A DNA stretch of 64,000 nt, taken from the NCBI GenBank assembly GCA_013076295.1, contig RQOL01000487.1:62001-126000 (forward strand), read 5' to 3'. Position numbers and translations under genes: made by a program. The notes under the pieces were generated by a model. It made no database searches. It had not been told where the DNA came from and was given only the letters and a program-made list of their open reading frames with translations. This document shows, in pieces, positions 34,086-46,390 of the stretch; within the stretch, counting starts at the first letter, position 1, and each line of letters opens with the position of its first letter. The stretch comes from Sanderia malayensis (taxonomy: Eukaryota; Cnidaria; Scyphozoa; Semaeostomeae; Pelagiidae).

Positions 34086-34320
34086 CAGTGACGATGAAAC
34101 AGGCACAAGCAGTGAAGAATCAGAAGAAGACAAACCCGAAGAGAGTGCTGACGAAAAAGTGAATGTTTTGGAAAAAAGCTCTCAAATTGATGTTGAGAGC
34201 CGTAAAGAAAGGAGGTTTAAGAAGATTTAAGAAAGCACCAGAGAAAATGATCAGTGATATTGAACAGTTATTTAATGAGTATACAACATTTGATGATGAA
34301 ATCACTCATCACTTCAATTG
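34070..34320 (+). pseudogene. Acidic/basic Polinton-associated ORF cut by a LINE insertion
   Basis: Overlapping the end of the previous ORF, one frame encodes a Ser/Asp/Glu-rich segment (SSDDETGTSSEESEED). A second frame reads basic RRFKKAPEKMISDIEQLF up to the LINE insertion near 34,320, so at least one frameshift is present. Product unknown. Confidence 0.4.
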
Positions 34321-34790
34321 CCCTGTATGGATGGATGGATGTATGGATGGATGTGAAACTTGGACCCACAGCAAAGCACTGGAGAAGGGAATAACTGCTT
34401 TTGAGCTCCGCTGCTTCGGGAGAATATTTGGCGTCACGTGGAAGCAGAAAGTCACTAATGCGGAGATCAAAAGGAGAATCACCAACGAGATTGGCACATT
34501 CGAGCCACTGTTGGAGACGGCAAGGAGGAGAAAGCTGCAATGGTTCTGGCACATCTCACGGAAGGATGGTACGCTAGCATATGACATCATGCACAGAGGG
34601 GTAGAGGGAAGCAGAGGGAGAGGAAGACCGAGGAGAACGTGGTTGGCGGACATTGCGGAGTGGACAGAGAAGAGTGTGGTGGAGTGCCTAAGGAACGCAA
34701 AGGACCGTGGACGATGGTGGGAAATTGTGCGCGTATCAAAGTGCCCCAACGGCCAACAGGCAACGGGAGTGACCTGACCTGACCTGATAC
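34320..34790 (+). mobile_element. 5'-truncated non-LTR retrotransposon (LINE) 3' end
   Basis: The last ~140 codons match the C-terminus of animal endonuclease/reverse-transcriptase ORFs: ETWTHSKALEKGI, FELRCFGRIFG, RRKLQWFWHISR, GSRGRGRPRRTW, then a stop. An atggatggatgg run marks the 5' junction. The 3' end is the short tandem tail tgacctgacctgacctga, typical of RTE/CR1-like elements. It sits inside a Polinton ORF, fortuitously in frame with it. No long target duplication was found. Confidence 0.8.
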
Positions 34791-34806
34791 AAAATCGAAG
34801 ATAAAA

Positions 34807-35946
34807 ATGAATAAAATTAATGATCAGAGAATATTGAATGAAAAATTATCTGAATTTTATAACACACCGAGTTTTCCTGGATCATATTCTTGTTTGAATA
34901 AGTTTTATCTGTATGCAAAGAAGGAAATACCGAAATTAACAAAAGCTCAAGTAATAGAATGGTCAAAGTCAAGTATTACATATGGGGATTATAAACCCAT
35001 CAAGAAGAAATTTGTTCATCCTACTATAAAGTCAGGTCGACAGGATTATTGTTGGGAAATAGATTTAATGGATGTTCAAAGTGATGTTATATTTCATCCC
35101 GACTTTAATAAAGGGATAAAATATTTATTTTGTTGTGTAGATCAATTTGATAAACACGCGTGGGTGAGGTCAATGGTTAATAAGTCAGGCCCATCTAGTG
35201 TATTAGCTATGCAAAGTATATTTGATGCTACAGAAAGGAGACCCAAACTGGTAAGAGCTGACAGAGGTTCTGAATTTATTAACACTTCCCTGAAGGCATT
35301 AATCAAAAATAATAATGTGAAATTAATATTTGCGAATGATGATCTGAAATGTGCTATAGTAGAAAGATATAACAGAACATTAAACTTGAAATTAGTGCAG
35401 TATATGCAAGCAAATAATTCAAAAAATTATTTAGGTGTGTTGGATGAAATTGTAGAAAGTTTGAATAATTCATATCATAGAATAACCTGAATAGCACCTA
35501 ATGAAGTAAATGTAAATAATTGCGAAGAAGTGAGGAATAATTTACAAAAGTATTGGAAATACCAAGTAGACAAAATATCAGATTTACGTAAACCATTACC
35601 ATTAAAAGTAGAGGGAAAGGAAAGAAACGGGTTAAAAAGAAATCGAGTAACATCAAAATATAAAGAAAGAGACTATGTTCGAAAAGCTCAAAGGAAAAAA
35701 GTGTTTAAAAGAGGGTTTCGTAAGCAATTGACAGATGAAATATTTATTATCAATAAAGTAAATTTGACATACACTCCCTTTGCATATTCATTGATGGATT
35801 TAGGTGGTTTACCGGTAGATGATAAATTTTTTACAGATCAATTGCAAGAGGTTACGTTTCCAGAAATTGTGAAAATACATGATATAGTTAAAAAAGAAAA
35901 ACATTGGTTTCAATACCTATATATTGGAAGGCAGTGTGGGTGTTAA
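34807..35946 (+). pseudogene. Polinton/Maverick integrase with one in-frame TGA
   Basis: A retroviral-type integrase core (rve fold) of about 380 aa begins MNKINDQR. The DDE triad is present: Asp in WEIDLMDVQ, Asp in VRADRGSEF and Glu in AIVERYNRTL. The C-terminal part (YKERDYVRK ... FKRGFRKQLTDEIFII ... YSLMDLGG) is the chromodomain-like/SH3-like tail common in Polinton integrases. A TGA at 35488-35490 splits the frame just after the catalytic core, so the copy is inactive unless read through. It would catalyse insertion of the element's double-stranded DNA. Confidence 0.85.
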
Positions 35947-35983
35947 CGAAAGATATTAACCATTCAATGGTTAATAAATTAAC

Positions 35984-37404
35984 ATGTTACAAAATAGTGA
36001 TTTTATATCAAAAAATGTGTTTTTAGATAATTTAAGAGAAAAAAATCGAATAAACGAGAAAGAAAGAAAACAAAAAGTAGAATTACCACGAAATAGGGAC
36101 AAAATCAAAAAATAATAAGTTCGATTAATCCTCAAAAAATAGTTGCAATCTCATCAGCAGCTGCATCAGCTAATGATAAGAATTTAAAATTCCGTGTATC
36201 GTTAAATAACAAATTAACAAAGGATTGGAAAATATGTTGCATTAAATGTATACTTCCAGGGTATGAGCAAGTGAATTACCCTCGCCATATTTTGTTGCAG
36301 CGAATAAGCCCGTCATTTCAATCAAAAAGTGATGTATCTAAGAATAACTTTGATGTGGATATACTTAAGAATAAACATAAATATAATCTGGTGTTTATTA
36401 CAGATGGGACTGGAAATGGTGAGATCGGTAATCAACTTCCACGCATTCAGATTGAAAGAGATAAAGCATTAGAAAGGAATAACCAAGGAACGAATTGGTG
36501 ATTTGAAACGATTAATACATTTCTTAATAGGTCAATAAATATAAATTTTGATTTCGTTAGTTGGAAAAATGGAAAAGGTGTATGGCCACAAGAATCAATA
36601 ATTTATCTTCAGGCAATTCTCGGAACAGCACTATTTGATTTTGGGTTTAAAGGAATGAATATTGAAAGTGGAATGGGATTTAATTCTAAACAGCAATTCA
36701 TGACATGTAGAATGAGTAGAATGTTAGCGGAAATATTAGGAATTGATAATTGGAAAACAGATTATTTTCCCGAAGTGATTCAGGAATACCACGACAAATT
36801 TGCTTCCATCTATGGAAACACACCACATGATTTTCTAAAGTATATAACACAACATGCTCCAAATACGCGATATGTGTATTATGTATTCAATCGAAATTAT
36901 AGAAAGAGAGATGATATGAATTTCGAAAAAGGTTATCTAGATATCTTGTTTTGGACGAATTTCAAACATAATGAAAATAGTATATATCTGTATAATGAAG
37001 GATATCCAGCTCCAGCATATAAAGGTCGGACACATGGAATCCCAGTTAGTGCTCCCTCACATTTACTCTCAAAACATGCAGAACTGTTTTCACTAAATTG
37101 TGATTTAATTGCATATAATTATGCAGCTCGTATATCAGCTCGTATATCAGCTCGTTCGTTAGCAAATATATTTATTGAATTTAAAGCAAATAATAGAACA
37201 ACATATAAAAATCAACTATTTGAATTTAAGCAATTGGGATTTTCATTAGTTCAACTATGTGAATTCCAGACATTTTGGTTAGGAACAAGCCCGAATCGAG
37301 CAGACGAACAACAAGACGAATCGGAAAATATAATTATTTCTCATAATCGTAGAAAACCAGACGGGACTAGTATTATTTATTTATATATTACAAGTGAAGT
37401 ATAA
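35984..37404 (+). pseudogene. Polinton capsid-like (jelly-roll type) protein, broken
   Basis: An ATG at 35984 starts a basic N-terminus (KNRINEKERKQK). The frame slips at an A-run near 36,107-36,112 and continues as KFRVSLNNKLTKDWKICC and PGYEQVNYP, a pattern like the 'F.V.L...L....W.+.+..+..P' opening of the smaller capsid-type proteins of Polintons. A TGA at 36499-36501 interrupts it. The remainder (to 37404) is open, with a tandem triplication of ISAR near 37,125. The assignment as a minor/penton-type capsid protein rests on position and pattern only. Confidence 0.45.
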
Positions 37405-37694
37405 TGTTTGAACAACGATTTATTCAAACAATAAATCAACAAATTAAATTATGCAATGAGAATGATGAGGTTATATTTACACATAATTATAACGGGAAAT
37501 TGAAAGTTGCCGTGGGAAAAATATATTTTTCAAGAGATTGCTTTGATAAAGTATTAGATATTTCAAGCAAAGATTTACTTTCACGAAATGCAATATATTT
37601 TCTGTGTGAGTGGTCTAATTGTCTGGTTAACGGGAAACAAGAAGTAGATTTAATGTCAATGTTAACGAATATTCATTTTAATCATTGTGATTAA
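37404..37694 (+). CDS. Unrecognised Polinton-region ORF (96 aa)
   Basis: Its ATG overlaps the TAA of the preceding ORF by one base (TAATG arrangement), a compact viral-style junction. The product is small with no recognised motif. An open frame of ~50 codons continues after its stop in another phase (about 37,690-37,850), so the original protein may have been longer. Confidence 0.4.
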   Translation: MFEQRFIQTINQQIKLCNENDEVIFTHNYNGKLKVAVGKIYFSRDCFDKVLDISSKDLLSRNAIYFLCEWSNCLVNGKQEVDLMSMLTNIHFNHCD

Positions 37695-37927
37695 AATCTT
37701 CTGTCATCATGTTCATACATTTGGTGATGACAGAAGTGTATATGCATATCAACCAACTCATTTAGAGTTTAAAAGATGTAATTTTGTCAATGAAATTAAA
37801 TGTACAATCTATTTAAGAGATATTGCTAATAATATTATATTTGAACCTTAATGTTTTGCAATAGAGCTTATATTTTCAGACAACCCCAGTACATTTATAG
37901 ATTCGGTTATTTGATTGGAAGTAAACA

Positions 37928-38295
37928 ATGTCTCTTGCAAGTGAAAATAGATTTATATTGCATGATTATTATAATAGTGAAAATCAACATTCAAATTTTA
38001 CATTTAATGAGCATGTGCAAAGTGATAATAATGAGCTAGACATTGATGTCTTTGACGACGATGGCAGGTCACATTAAAAAAAAATATATTTGATTTTAAA
38101 GATGAGCAAGAATTGAAAAGTCTCTGTGTCCCAATTGCAGATAATTATAATTTAGAAAATTGGATGGTGGAAATACATCTTGGAGCATGGAAGTGTTATA
38201 GCAACGATCTGTTGTCGAATGTAACGTGAGAAGAGGTGATGTATGAAACGAGAGCAGCAAATGATCAGACATTCAACACGCTAGAAAAGGTTTAA
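37928..38295 (+). pseudogene. Small acidic Polinton-region ORF, frameshifted
   Basis: MSLASENRF... reads to an acidic LDIDVFDDDGRS. An A9 run at about 38,075 then shifts the frame. The next frame continues (FDFKDEQELKSL, NLENWMVEIHLGAW) past a TGA at 38227-38229 to a TAA near 38,293. Not recognised. It is the last Polinton-like piece before the 38.3-48.9 kb insertions. Confidence 0.4.
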
Positions 38296-39088
38296 CTAAT
38301 TTAGTAAATATATAAATATATATTGTAGGGTTTATAAAAAGAAGGCAATTAGTTATTATCGAATTGTCAGTCATTTGAATCCTGCTCGATTTTCGTGTTA
38401 AAATCGATTTTCTAATGTTTTCTTATCGCAAATTTAACGGAGAATCCAAAAATCAATGTTTCCAAGCGGTATTTCGTACCATCTTTATGTGACATCATCT
38501 TTTGTTGACGCACCATGAAATCATATTCTCACATTCGAGAACAAATATTTATAGCTTATTAAGCAATTAAATTGCATTATTTGTCATTTATATCGACTTA
38601 TTTAATCATATTTAATCATTGTGTATGCTTTTTGAATATTTGGATATCGATTAAGATTGACGTCTTTATGATGTCATATATTTAATGCAGTGTTTAACCA
38701 GAATACAAGGGTAAACTTCAGAAACGATTTATGTGCCGCGAACAAGTTCATATTTAATATCTCATAGATTTCAGCTTAACCTTGGGAAGCGGTCAGACCT
38801 GAAGTCTAAGCTACCCAGGGGCGTCAGGGGGCTATAGCCCCAGGGGGTAATGCTCGCCCAAAAATCTGCAGGATAAAGGTTTTACGTCGTAAATCCCGAC
38901 CTCGTTCACGAAACGAATCAAGGTGACCCCACTCGATGCCCCCATTTATGGGATTTATTATGGAATGTAATATGTACCTTATCTAAGAATTCACGCTTTT
39001 CACACAAATTACTAAGCCACAGCTGTGCATGCTTCATTGTTGTGTTGTTATTCACTCACGGGTTTGAAACTTTGTTCTCAGTTGAAAT
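38296..39088. other. No recognised gene
   Basis: A TATA-like word (tttataaaaag) occurs at 38,331. A short G/C-rich patch near 38,815-38,850 (gggggctatagccccag) resembles a MITE remnant. The rest is AT-rich without coding character. Confidence 0.4.
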
Positions 39089-39137
39089 ATGGAGGGAACT
39101 TTAAAAGAACTTGCGAATGTTTCAAGAAAGAAAGCTC
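39089..39137 (+). CDS. Possible first exon of the Academ-like gene
   Basis: ATG GAG GGA ... ends in AAAGCTC followed by a consensus donor GTAAGT, coding MEGTLKELANVSRKKA. It lies upstream of the pseudogene starting at 40,273 and could be its first exon. The phase of the proposed next acceptor does not match, so the link is weak. Confidence 0.3.
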
Positions 39138-39959
39138 GTAAGTATAGTTTTGAAGCATGCATAATTTGTCAAAGTCACAGATAAAAGTTGGCAGGTTAAA
39201 AGTTAATTTTGGCAAATGCAAAACACACGCGTGTTGCCTGAAAATTTCGTGTTTTCCAGCAAAAACCAAACTTGGCTAAAACTGTGAAACAACAGAGGAA
39301 AATCGACGAAACAAAAAAAAACAGATAACTTTAGTTCTCGTGTAAATAAACAGTTATGGAAAGTTTAAATGGACAAAATCGGCCCAGAATGACCCAAGAA
39401 AATCAAAATTGTCTTCGTGTTTTTGTTAGGCCTTGCCTCAACACAAAAAACGTGAGCTGAAACAAAACAAAACTCGTGCTATTTCCACCCAAAAGCAATT
39501 GAATAAAGAAAATACCTTGAAATAATTGTCCACCAATTGTCTCCACAGGTCTTGACAGCAATTGACATGTCTTTACAATCGATTTCCGGCACGTATTTGT
39601 GCTTAAACCCGAGCAACTTGCCGCCCATTTCACTACGAAAACACATACTTCTCCCTGCTCGTTTTGCATCTCATTGACTCCGTCCTCAGAACTTTCTAGA
39701 AAGTCGGAACACAAAATGGGCCATAACTCCCGAACTGCTCGGAGTAGAAGTTAGCGACATACTTTACTTTCATCAACACAATGCAGCGATTATTTTGATA
39801 TTAATTTGCACCCTTATTGACCCCCAGAAAAGAAGCCTTTATGATATCAAGGAAATTCCTTTGATCCCATTGTTCGGTCGAACGTCGATTGTTCAAGAGA
39901 CAATGGGACATTGTTTGGCGAGTTTAGGTCACACGTGATCGTAGAATGGTATATATATA
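39138..39959. other. No recognised gene (possible intron)
   Basis: AT-rich; open frames on the minus strand (39,403-39,714) show no domain. The words cccattgt and acaatggg at about 39,868-39,908 form an imperfect inverted repeat. Confidence 0.35.
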
Positions 39960-40245
39960 CTAGCCGGGGGCCCGGTCGCTATGCTCCCTCCCCGGAGCCC
40001 CTCAAGTAACAAATGTTTAATTTAGTTGGCGCGCTTGGCATGCTGCATTCGCTTCCGCTCATGCCCATACATACATACATACATACATACATACATACAT
40101 ACAAACATACATACATACATACATACATACATACATGCATACATACATACATACATACATACATACATACATACATGAGCTGGGTTCGGTCTCCCTTCAA
40201 ATAAACAAAGCTTAATCTGGTTGGCACGCTTTGTGCGTTAACTTT
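39960..40245 (-). repeat. Helitron-like fragment (copy D) with (CATA)n microsatellite
   Basis: Read on the minus strand, the fragment ends ...ccccggCTAG followed by T, like copies A and B, with the same hairpin-forming G/C-rich 3' end. Inside, a (cata)n run at about 40,068-40,175 replaces the minisatellite, followed by a second partial copy of the 'aagcttaatctggttggc' phrase. It is a collapsed relative of copies A-C. Confidence 0.6.
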
Positions 40246-40659
40246 TAACTTTTAACTCGTAGTTTTGCTGAGATGTTTGATAGTGAGATGTGTATCATTT
40301 GTCAGTCACACACAGGAGACGAAAAGGGACTCCATGAAATAGAAACAATGAATATGGATAAGTTACGGAATGCCATTGAGAAGAGAGAGCATGATACAAT
40401 TAGAATACGTATGAACAGTGCATCAGATGCCACTGCAGCTGAAATAAAATATCATTTACAGTGTTGGATCAGGTCAGCATTTTTTTCTTCTCTTGTTTTG
40501 TTTATTTTAGCAACACCAACATGTTAGGTTTGTGCAGGCAAGTGCTACACGTTACTTGTCTGATAGCCAATTTTTCTGAAGGGAGTATAACTGCAAACTT
40601 AGATGAAAAAAGCATTTCATTTCTCGTATGGACTTCAACTGCTGTTTTCTTCTTTAGTA

Positions 40660-40997
40660 CTGTATTTCCTCGATTAAACGCGTTTATTAAGGCGTTTATT
40701 AATCTCGGCACTTTTTGAGGGGGCGCCTAATCGAGGGGGCCATTATTCGAGGGGGGGCGCTTATTAGAAAGTACAAAATCACAGCCTCTGTCATTGGGTC
40801 CAGAAAAAAAGAAAATGGTTTAGTTGAGCCTTGCTTTATCGAGCAACAACGTAGAAAATGAAAGTCGACATGGTTTTGCACAAAGAGGGGGCGTTTAATC
40901 GAGGGGGGCGTTTATTACAAAAGCTGGCAGCATAAGGGGGCGTTTATTCGAGGGGGGCGTTTAATCGAGGGGGGGGCGTTTAATCGAGGAAATACGG
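40660..40997. mobile_element. 338-bp MITE with TA duplication (mariner-type)
   Basis: Ends CTGTATTTCCTCGATTAAACG and its inverted match (CGTTTAATCGAGGAAATACGG) are flanked by TA on both sides. The inside repeats 'gggggcgtttattcgaggggg' several times. It lies in an intron of the Academ-like gene. A similar G-rich phrase occurs near 16,020-16,240. Confidence 0.85.
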
Positions 40998-43900
40998 TAT
41001 TAGATTAGCTCAGTAGTGGAGCACGGTATAATTAGTTTGAAGGCAATCCAAGCATATATAGCAGTTGCTCCAACGAGTCGACTTTCTAGCCAATTTAAAC
41101 TCTATCCTCTCAGACCACTCTAGCCTACGATGGTTTAAGTCTTGCAATTGCGTGTTGCTTTTGCATATTTTCCAAGCCTTTCCATCTGTATTTATCCTAT
41201 TTACAGATATGTTGATAGAATACTGAAAAAAGACAGTGGAAGCAAAGAAAGCAATCAGTCCAGAGAGGAAATAAAAAGATGCCTTGTTGAAATGGAACTT
41301 GTTTGCATGGTAGAGGTGGCACTAAGCAAAGGATCAATCTTGACAATGAAAGATATACATGATGGGTATGACGCTTTTTTGGAGGAACATGAACTAGATG
41401 ATGTGCGAGCAAGAATGTCCCAAAGGAAATTTCTGAAGGAGTTGATTAAAGGCAAAATAGAATCAGTCGTTTTTGAAAAAGCTCGGCAAAGGAATGAAAG
41501 TGAGCGCCTGTATGCAAAAGATTATGAAAAAGAAATCATTTGGCAACATTATGGAAAGCCACAGAAATCCTGAGGAGTGACATTTTGAAATTCAACAAGC
41601 AGCACAAATTCCAATTTAAGGGCACAGCAAATGAAATACCAGACGGAATGCCAGATTCGTTACTATCTTTCCATCGGTGGATTTTGGCAGGTAGACGAGA
41701 GCTCGTGGGCCAGCAAGAAAGCTCTCTTAAAGAGCTTACCAGAGAAATGTCTTGCTTGATGTTATACAATACAAAAACTGAGCATCAAGCAGCATACAAG
41801 TCGAAAGATGAAGATAGATCACATTTTCAAAGCAGAAATGAAAATGAGTCTGTGGTTGGAATGAGCCTTGCAGTACGTAAATGTGGAAGAAAAAGCAGCA
41901 TTGTTGATATGTTACACAAACGCAGACTGGCAATCTCAAATGGAAGGTGCCTGCTTTACGCGACCGCAATAGCCAATGCCGTCATCAAACGCATGCAGGA
42001 AAACCAAGGCATGTTCATCCCCAGCAATTGCATGAAAGGTGCCCGTCCAGTTTTTCACCTTGACAACGCGGATTGAAATGAAGATAGATTAAAAACAACA
42101 CACAACCATCTCTTGGTTGGATTTCAAGAGTCGGATCCTGCAAAATTCATTCTTGATGTCAATATACCAAAGTCCCAAACCTTGAATCTTAATAACTTCG
42201 GGGAACTACTACCACGCCACAAGCCAAGCAAAAACCAATTCCAAAGACAAACGGCTTGCTCAAATTATGTCATCAATCAAGACAACACTATATCACAAGC
42301 CTGCTATGAGGAATCAATGCTGCCATGGATAGTTGCACGCTCTGTTGGTAGCAAATTGGCAGAAAGAGAGCAGGGTGGAAGTAAAACAGAGGAATCGACA
42401 TCTTTTGGCATTGAAGTTGAAGACAGTGATAAAAACGACCAAGGTAAAAGTGCAGATGCCCACAGTCTTATTGAGGGGAACGCCGAAATATCAGTGGAAG
42501 AGAATGATGGAAGCATAAATATGATAGTACGAAGTGAAAGCGAAAAAACCACTCTTGCGTCTGATGTTCCTTCTTGGTCTGGGTACAATTCCTTGCTCTG
42601 CTCCTCATTAAGCAACCAAATTAAGCGAACCAACACTTTGTTACTACCGCTCATACCTGGACCAGCAGCTTATTACTCTGCGATTTACACTGCTCTGAAA
42701 CAAGCTCAAAACATCACAACTTGGTGCTTAGGAGAAGGACAGAAGACTGTCATCTCTTTGGATCTCGACTTGTACGCCCGAGCATTACAGTTATGTGAGG
42801 GCCACAGGAAGCTGAGAGGAAAGTATATTTTCACGCTTGGCGAACTACACGTTGTAATTGCTCTCCTACGTGCGATTCGACATTTCATTGGAAACTCGGG
42901 AACAATGATATGTGGATCGAAACTGAAGTATTTGGTCCAAACCACATCAAATCAATACTGACGTGTACTCATATGAAGAGAGCCTTTACAGTCCATTAGG
43001 TTAGCAACCCTGTTAGCAATGTACAAGATGTACTTCCACGAACTTTTAAATGATTATCCAGATTGGGCAGAAAGACATGACAGCAGCTTAAGGAAATCAA
43101 TCATTGATTTGAGCACTGCCTGCAAGCTGCAAGAACAAGAAAATCTTCAGATTCATCATTCAAGTTTGAAGAGTGACGTGCTAGAACTCGATTTATCATC
43201 GAAAATGAAAAGCTTTGAGAAGGAAAGGTCCGGCAACTCAATGTTCCAAGCGATCAGAATATACATGAATATGGTAGAAAGGCTTCTGTTGTTTATACAA
43301 GCATCGAGAATGAAAGACTGGGCATTGCACTTAGCAGCTGGAGAAGACCTCATCAAAGATTTTGTCATTATGGACAGAATCAATTACAGAAGGTTGATGC
43401 CTGTCTATGTTGCAAATATGAGGGCCCTGGAAAGTGATGAGCCGGAAATTTGGCATGCAATGAAAAGTGGTCAGTTTAGCGTTCAAAAGAGAGGCATTCC
43501 ATTCACTAGCATTGGAGTACACCATGCCGGTGAGCAAATAAACAGAATGATGAAAGTCGATGGTGGGTTGACAGATTTCAAGCAATGAAAATGCTCGAGC
43601 AAGGTGGATGCTGATTGCTCCAGTAGTGTTGAAATTTATAGATGATATGGAAGGGTGCCAAAATGATTCAGTCGATGGAGCGAAAAGGCACCATCAAATC
43701 ACAAAAGCATTTGCTAAGAGACAACAGGAATTAGTGAGAAAGATGGTGACTCAGCTAGAAGCAAATGAAGAGCTGTTCATCAAAACCAAGGACAGTTCAC
43801 TTTACAATTTCATTACAAAGTCCGAAGTACAAGAAGTACATAGAAAGGACATCCTCACATGTGAGTCTATTGGTCAAGCGAAGTATTCGGAATTTTTAGA

Positions 43901-44204
43901 AGAGCGCATGACCGAAGATTCAACTAAAGGAATTTGGGAACCACTAAAGATGTTGAAGTTGGGGACGTTCTCCTCAATGAATAAGAGAACAAAAGTGTCA
44001 GCTGGGAAGAGAATTATCGACTTAAAGAATCTCGTGGTCTCCTTGGAAGGCTTGCATTGGTCTGTAAATCTAGTCGTGAATTCGACATGAAGGAGATGAT
44101 TGTCACATATGAATTACAGATTGTCCCGAGGTCTTTGATGTTGAGCGATGGTAATTTGCATCCAGGACACGAAGGTAAATCACTTTAATGTGGTCGGACA
44201 GTTA

Positions 44205-44984
44205 CATTAATCCCCAAAAATTTCGGACGGTTTAATTTCGGACGTTTAATTTTCGGACAGAAAATTTCGGACTGAAAAATCCTGATTTCGGACAAATTCG
44301 GACAAAAATTTCGGACAAAAGGTAAAGAGAACCGAAGGACTTTCGGATAGTATCTTCAAGGTTCATAACATAACAAAACAATGAGGTCTTCAACAAAACA
44401 CACAATACTAATGATTGAGTACATGAACACAGTTCTAGTCTGTATCGAAATCGAGGAAAGTCGATATTGAAACTGGGGAATTTTCAGATTAACCATTTCC
44501 AAACACAAAAGCAAGTGAATCAGAGAACTTCAGAGGAAGCTGAGCTGCTGCTAATCATGCTTGATGATGATCATATTGACGACGAAAATCAATCAAGCTA
44601 GTCAAATTATGAGAAGAATCCTGCTATATTCGTATTGGATGCCTGAACGAAACGTTGACTCTGTTATGGAGTTTTTTGTTTGACCACACCCAGCATGCAT
44701 TTTTAAGTGATAGCTAACAAAACCAAGTATTTTCACACTTTCTTGCTATTTCTATTGCGTTTCTACCTGTACAGGACATTGCAGTCACTTTCCAACTTTT
44801 TGCTTGGTCAATAAAACATATCGGAAGTATAAGGAAATATACTTGGCAACTTTTATATATAGTTTATTAGCAGTAAAATTTTCGGACAGCAAAATTTTCG
44901 GATGCTAAAAATTTCGGACGGTTAAATTTTCGCACTGTATATTTGTCCGAAAATTAAGCCGTCCGAAATTTTTGGGGATTAATG
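44205..44984. mobile_element. 780-bp MITE with ~40-bp TIRs and TA duplication
   Basis: The element starts CATTAATCCCCAAAAATTTC and ends with its inverse (GAAATTTTTGGGGATTAATG). TA flanks it at 44203-44204 and 44985-44986. Near both ends the word 'ttcggac' is repeated many times as subterminal repeats. It splits the Academ-like pseudogene; the coding sequence resumes at LQSLESLCKKKLE. No ORF of its own. Confidence 0.9.
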
Positions 44985-46390
44985 TACTACAAAGTCTAGA
45001 GAGTTTGTGTAAAAAGAAATTAGAGACAACATCTGTTACATCCGTTGAAAGGATAGAAAGCATTGTAATCATTGATGCAATAGTGATTGTGCAAAAAATT
45101 GCTCCTAAGTCATCATGGGTTAAGACTGTTGAAGACATTTCCAAGATACTCTTAGGCCAAGTTGACTTGGTCTCCCGAAAAGCATCAGAGATTCATCTGG
45201 TGCTTGACACCTACAAAGATGATTCGTTGAAACAAAACACCCACATGAAGCGCAAAGGCTACCAAAAAGCGATTAATTTTAGAATTGCGGACAAAAGGAA
45301 CATTCAGAAGATTTCGATGACAAAGCTTTTGTCAAGTGAGCGAACAAAACAAAGTTTGACAGAGTATCTTGCCAAGAAAGCGACCAATCATTTCGAGAAA
45401 AAACAAAACCTGAAGTTTCTTGTAAGCGCAAATGGAGATACAGTGGGTAATATTGAATGTTGCAGTTCCAGCAACCATGAGGAAGCGGACACACTTTTAG
45501 TGTGGCATGCACTACTGGCCAGTTCCTTACACAAGCAAGATGATGAAATGCGAATACACTCCCCTGATACAGATGTGCTTGTCATTCTGGTCTCATTTGC
45601 TGACTGACTACTCAAAAGAACGGTGTTTTCTATGAGCCAAGAAAGAAACATGTGAGTAAAAGAACTTTTTGATGCCCTTGGGGAAATAAGATCAAAAACA
45701 TTAATCGCTTTTCATGCGCTTACAGGATGTGACAAGACGGGAAAATTTTATGGGAAAGGTAAAGGATATTGGTTCAACGCTTTCATGAAGCTAGAAGATG
45801 AAACAATATCAGCTATCTGCTCTCTTCAGAACAGACCGATAGGATCTCCAACGGAGATAGAGAAATTTATAGTGCCTGCTTATGGTCCCAAGACGAACGC
45901 AATTTCGACATTAGCAGAGGCGAGATGGTACTTGTTTTGCAAAAATCCTGAGGACTGTGAAAAGCTTCCACCAATATCCGATGCATTTCAGCAGCACCTT
46001 CTACGGGCACAACTGCAAGCAATCGTCTGGTAATCCTCAGACTGCGCAACTCAGCCAGTTTTGGATCATGTGATTTTGGGTGGAGATCTAGGAATGATGG
46101 CTTCGAGCCCATAGGATTCGTAAACAACATTGCTCCTACCTCTGTTGTACAGCTCACAGGTTGCAAATGCAAGACAAACTGTGTTACAAATCGATGCAGC
46201 TGTAAACAGAAAAATATGTCATGGGCTGACATGTGCATGTGTGAACAGTACGAAAACACAGAAACTTTAGAAAATGATCACTTCGATAGCTCCGATGATG
46301 AGGAATAATGTAAGTTTCCAGCTGTATTTTGGCGTATCTAGTGATTTGTAGAACTCTAGTGATATTTTAGTAAAGTAATTAATCTCTTAA

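Larger units (their letters stand above)
40273..46309 (+). pseudogene. Academ-like DNA transposon protein (nuclease-bearing), decayed
   Basis: Collinear fragments encode, in order: CIICQSHTGDEKG with a later YHLQCWI (Cys/His finger); an intron (about 40,471-41,208) before YVDRILKKD; a long helical region; LHKRRLAIS; LNNFGELLPRHKPS; DLDLYARALQL followed by LGELHVVIALLRAI; then TYELQIVPRSLM; a nuclease-like block (IHLVLDTYKDDSLK, NHEEADTLLVWHALL, HSPDTDVLVILV); FHALTGCDKTGKFYGKGK; and a Cys-rich end (TGCKCKTNCVTNRCSCK). The EAD...DTDV block looks like an XPG/PIN-type nuclease core. Academ transposons are known to carry Cys-rich fingers and XPG-type nucleases, hence the tentative name. In-frame TGAs (42074, 42959, 42974), frameshifts (about 41,560, 43,586, 46,105) and a MITE at 44,205 make it dead. 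Confidence 0.6.

Noticed and set aside
34268..34749. Minus-strand ORFs of 94 and 146 codons
   Set aside because: Shadow frames of the LINE 3' end, which has clear homology pattern on the plus strand.
39979..40227. ORFs of about 80 codons encoding runs of Tyr-Val-Cys-Met
   Set aside because: Direct translation of the (CATA)n microsatellite.
40160..40270. tRNA-like phrase 'gctgggttcggtctccc'
   Set aside because: No cloverleaf could be drawn around it; it is part of the Helitron-like fragment D.
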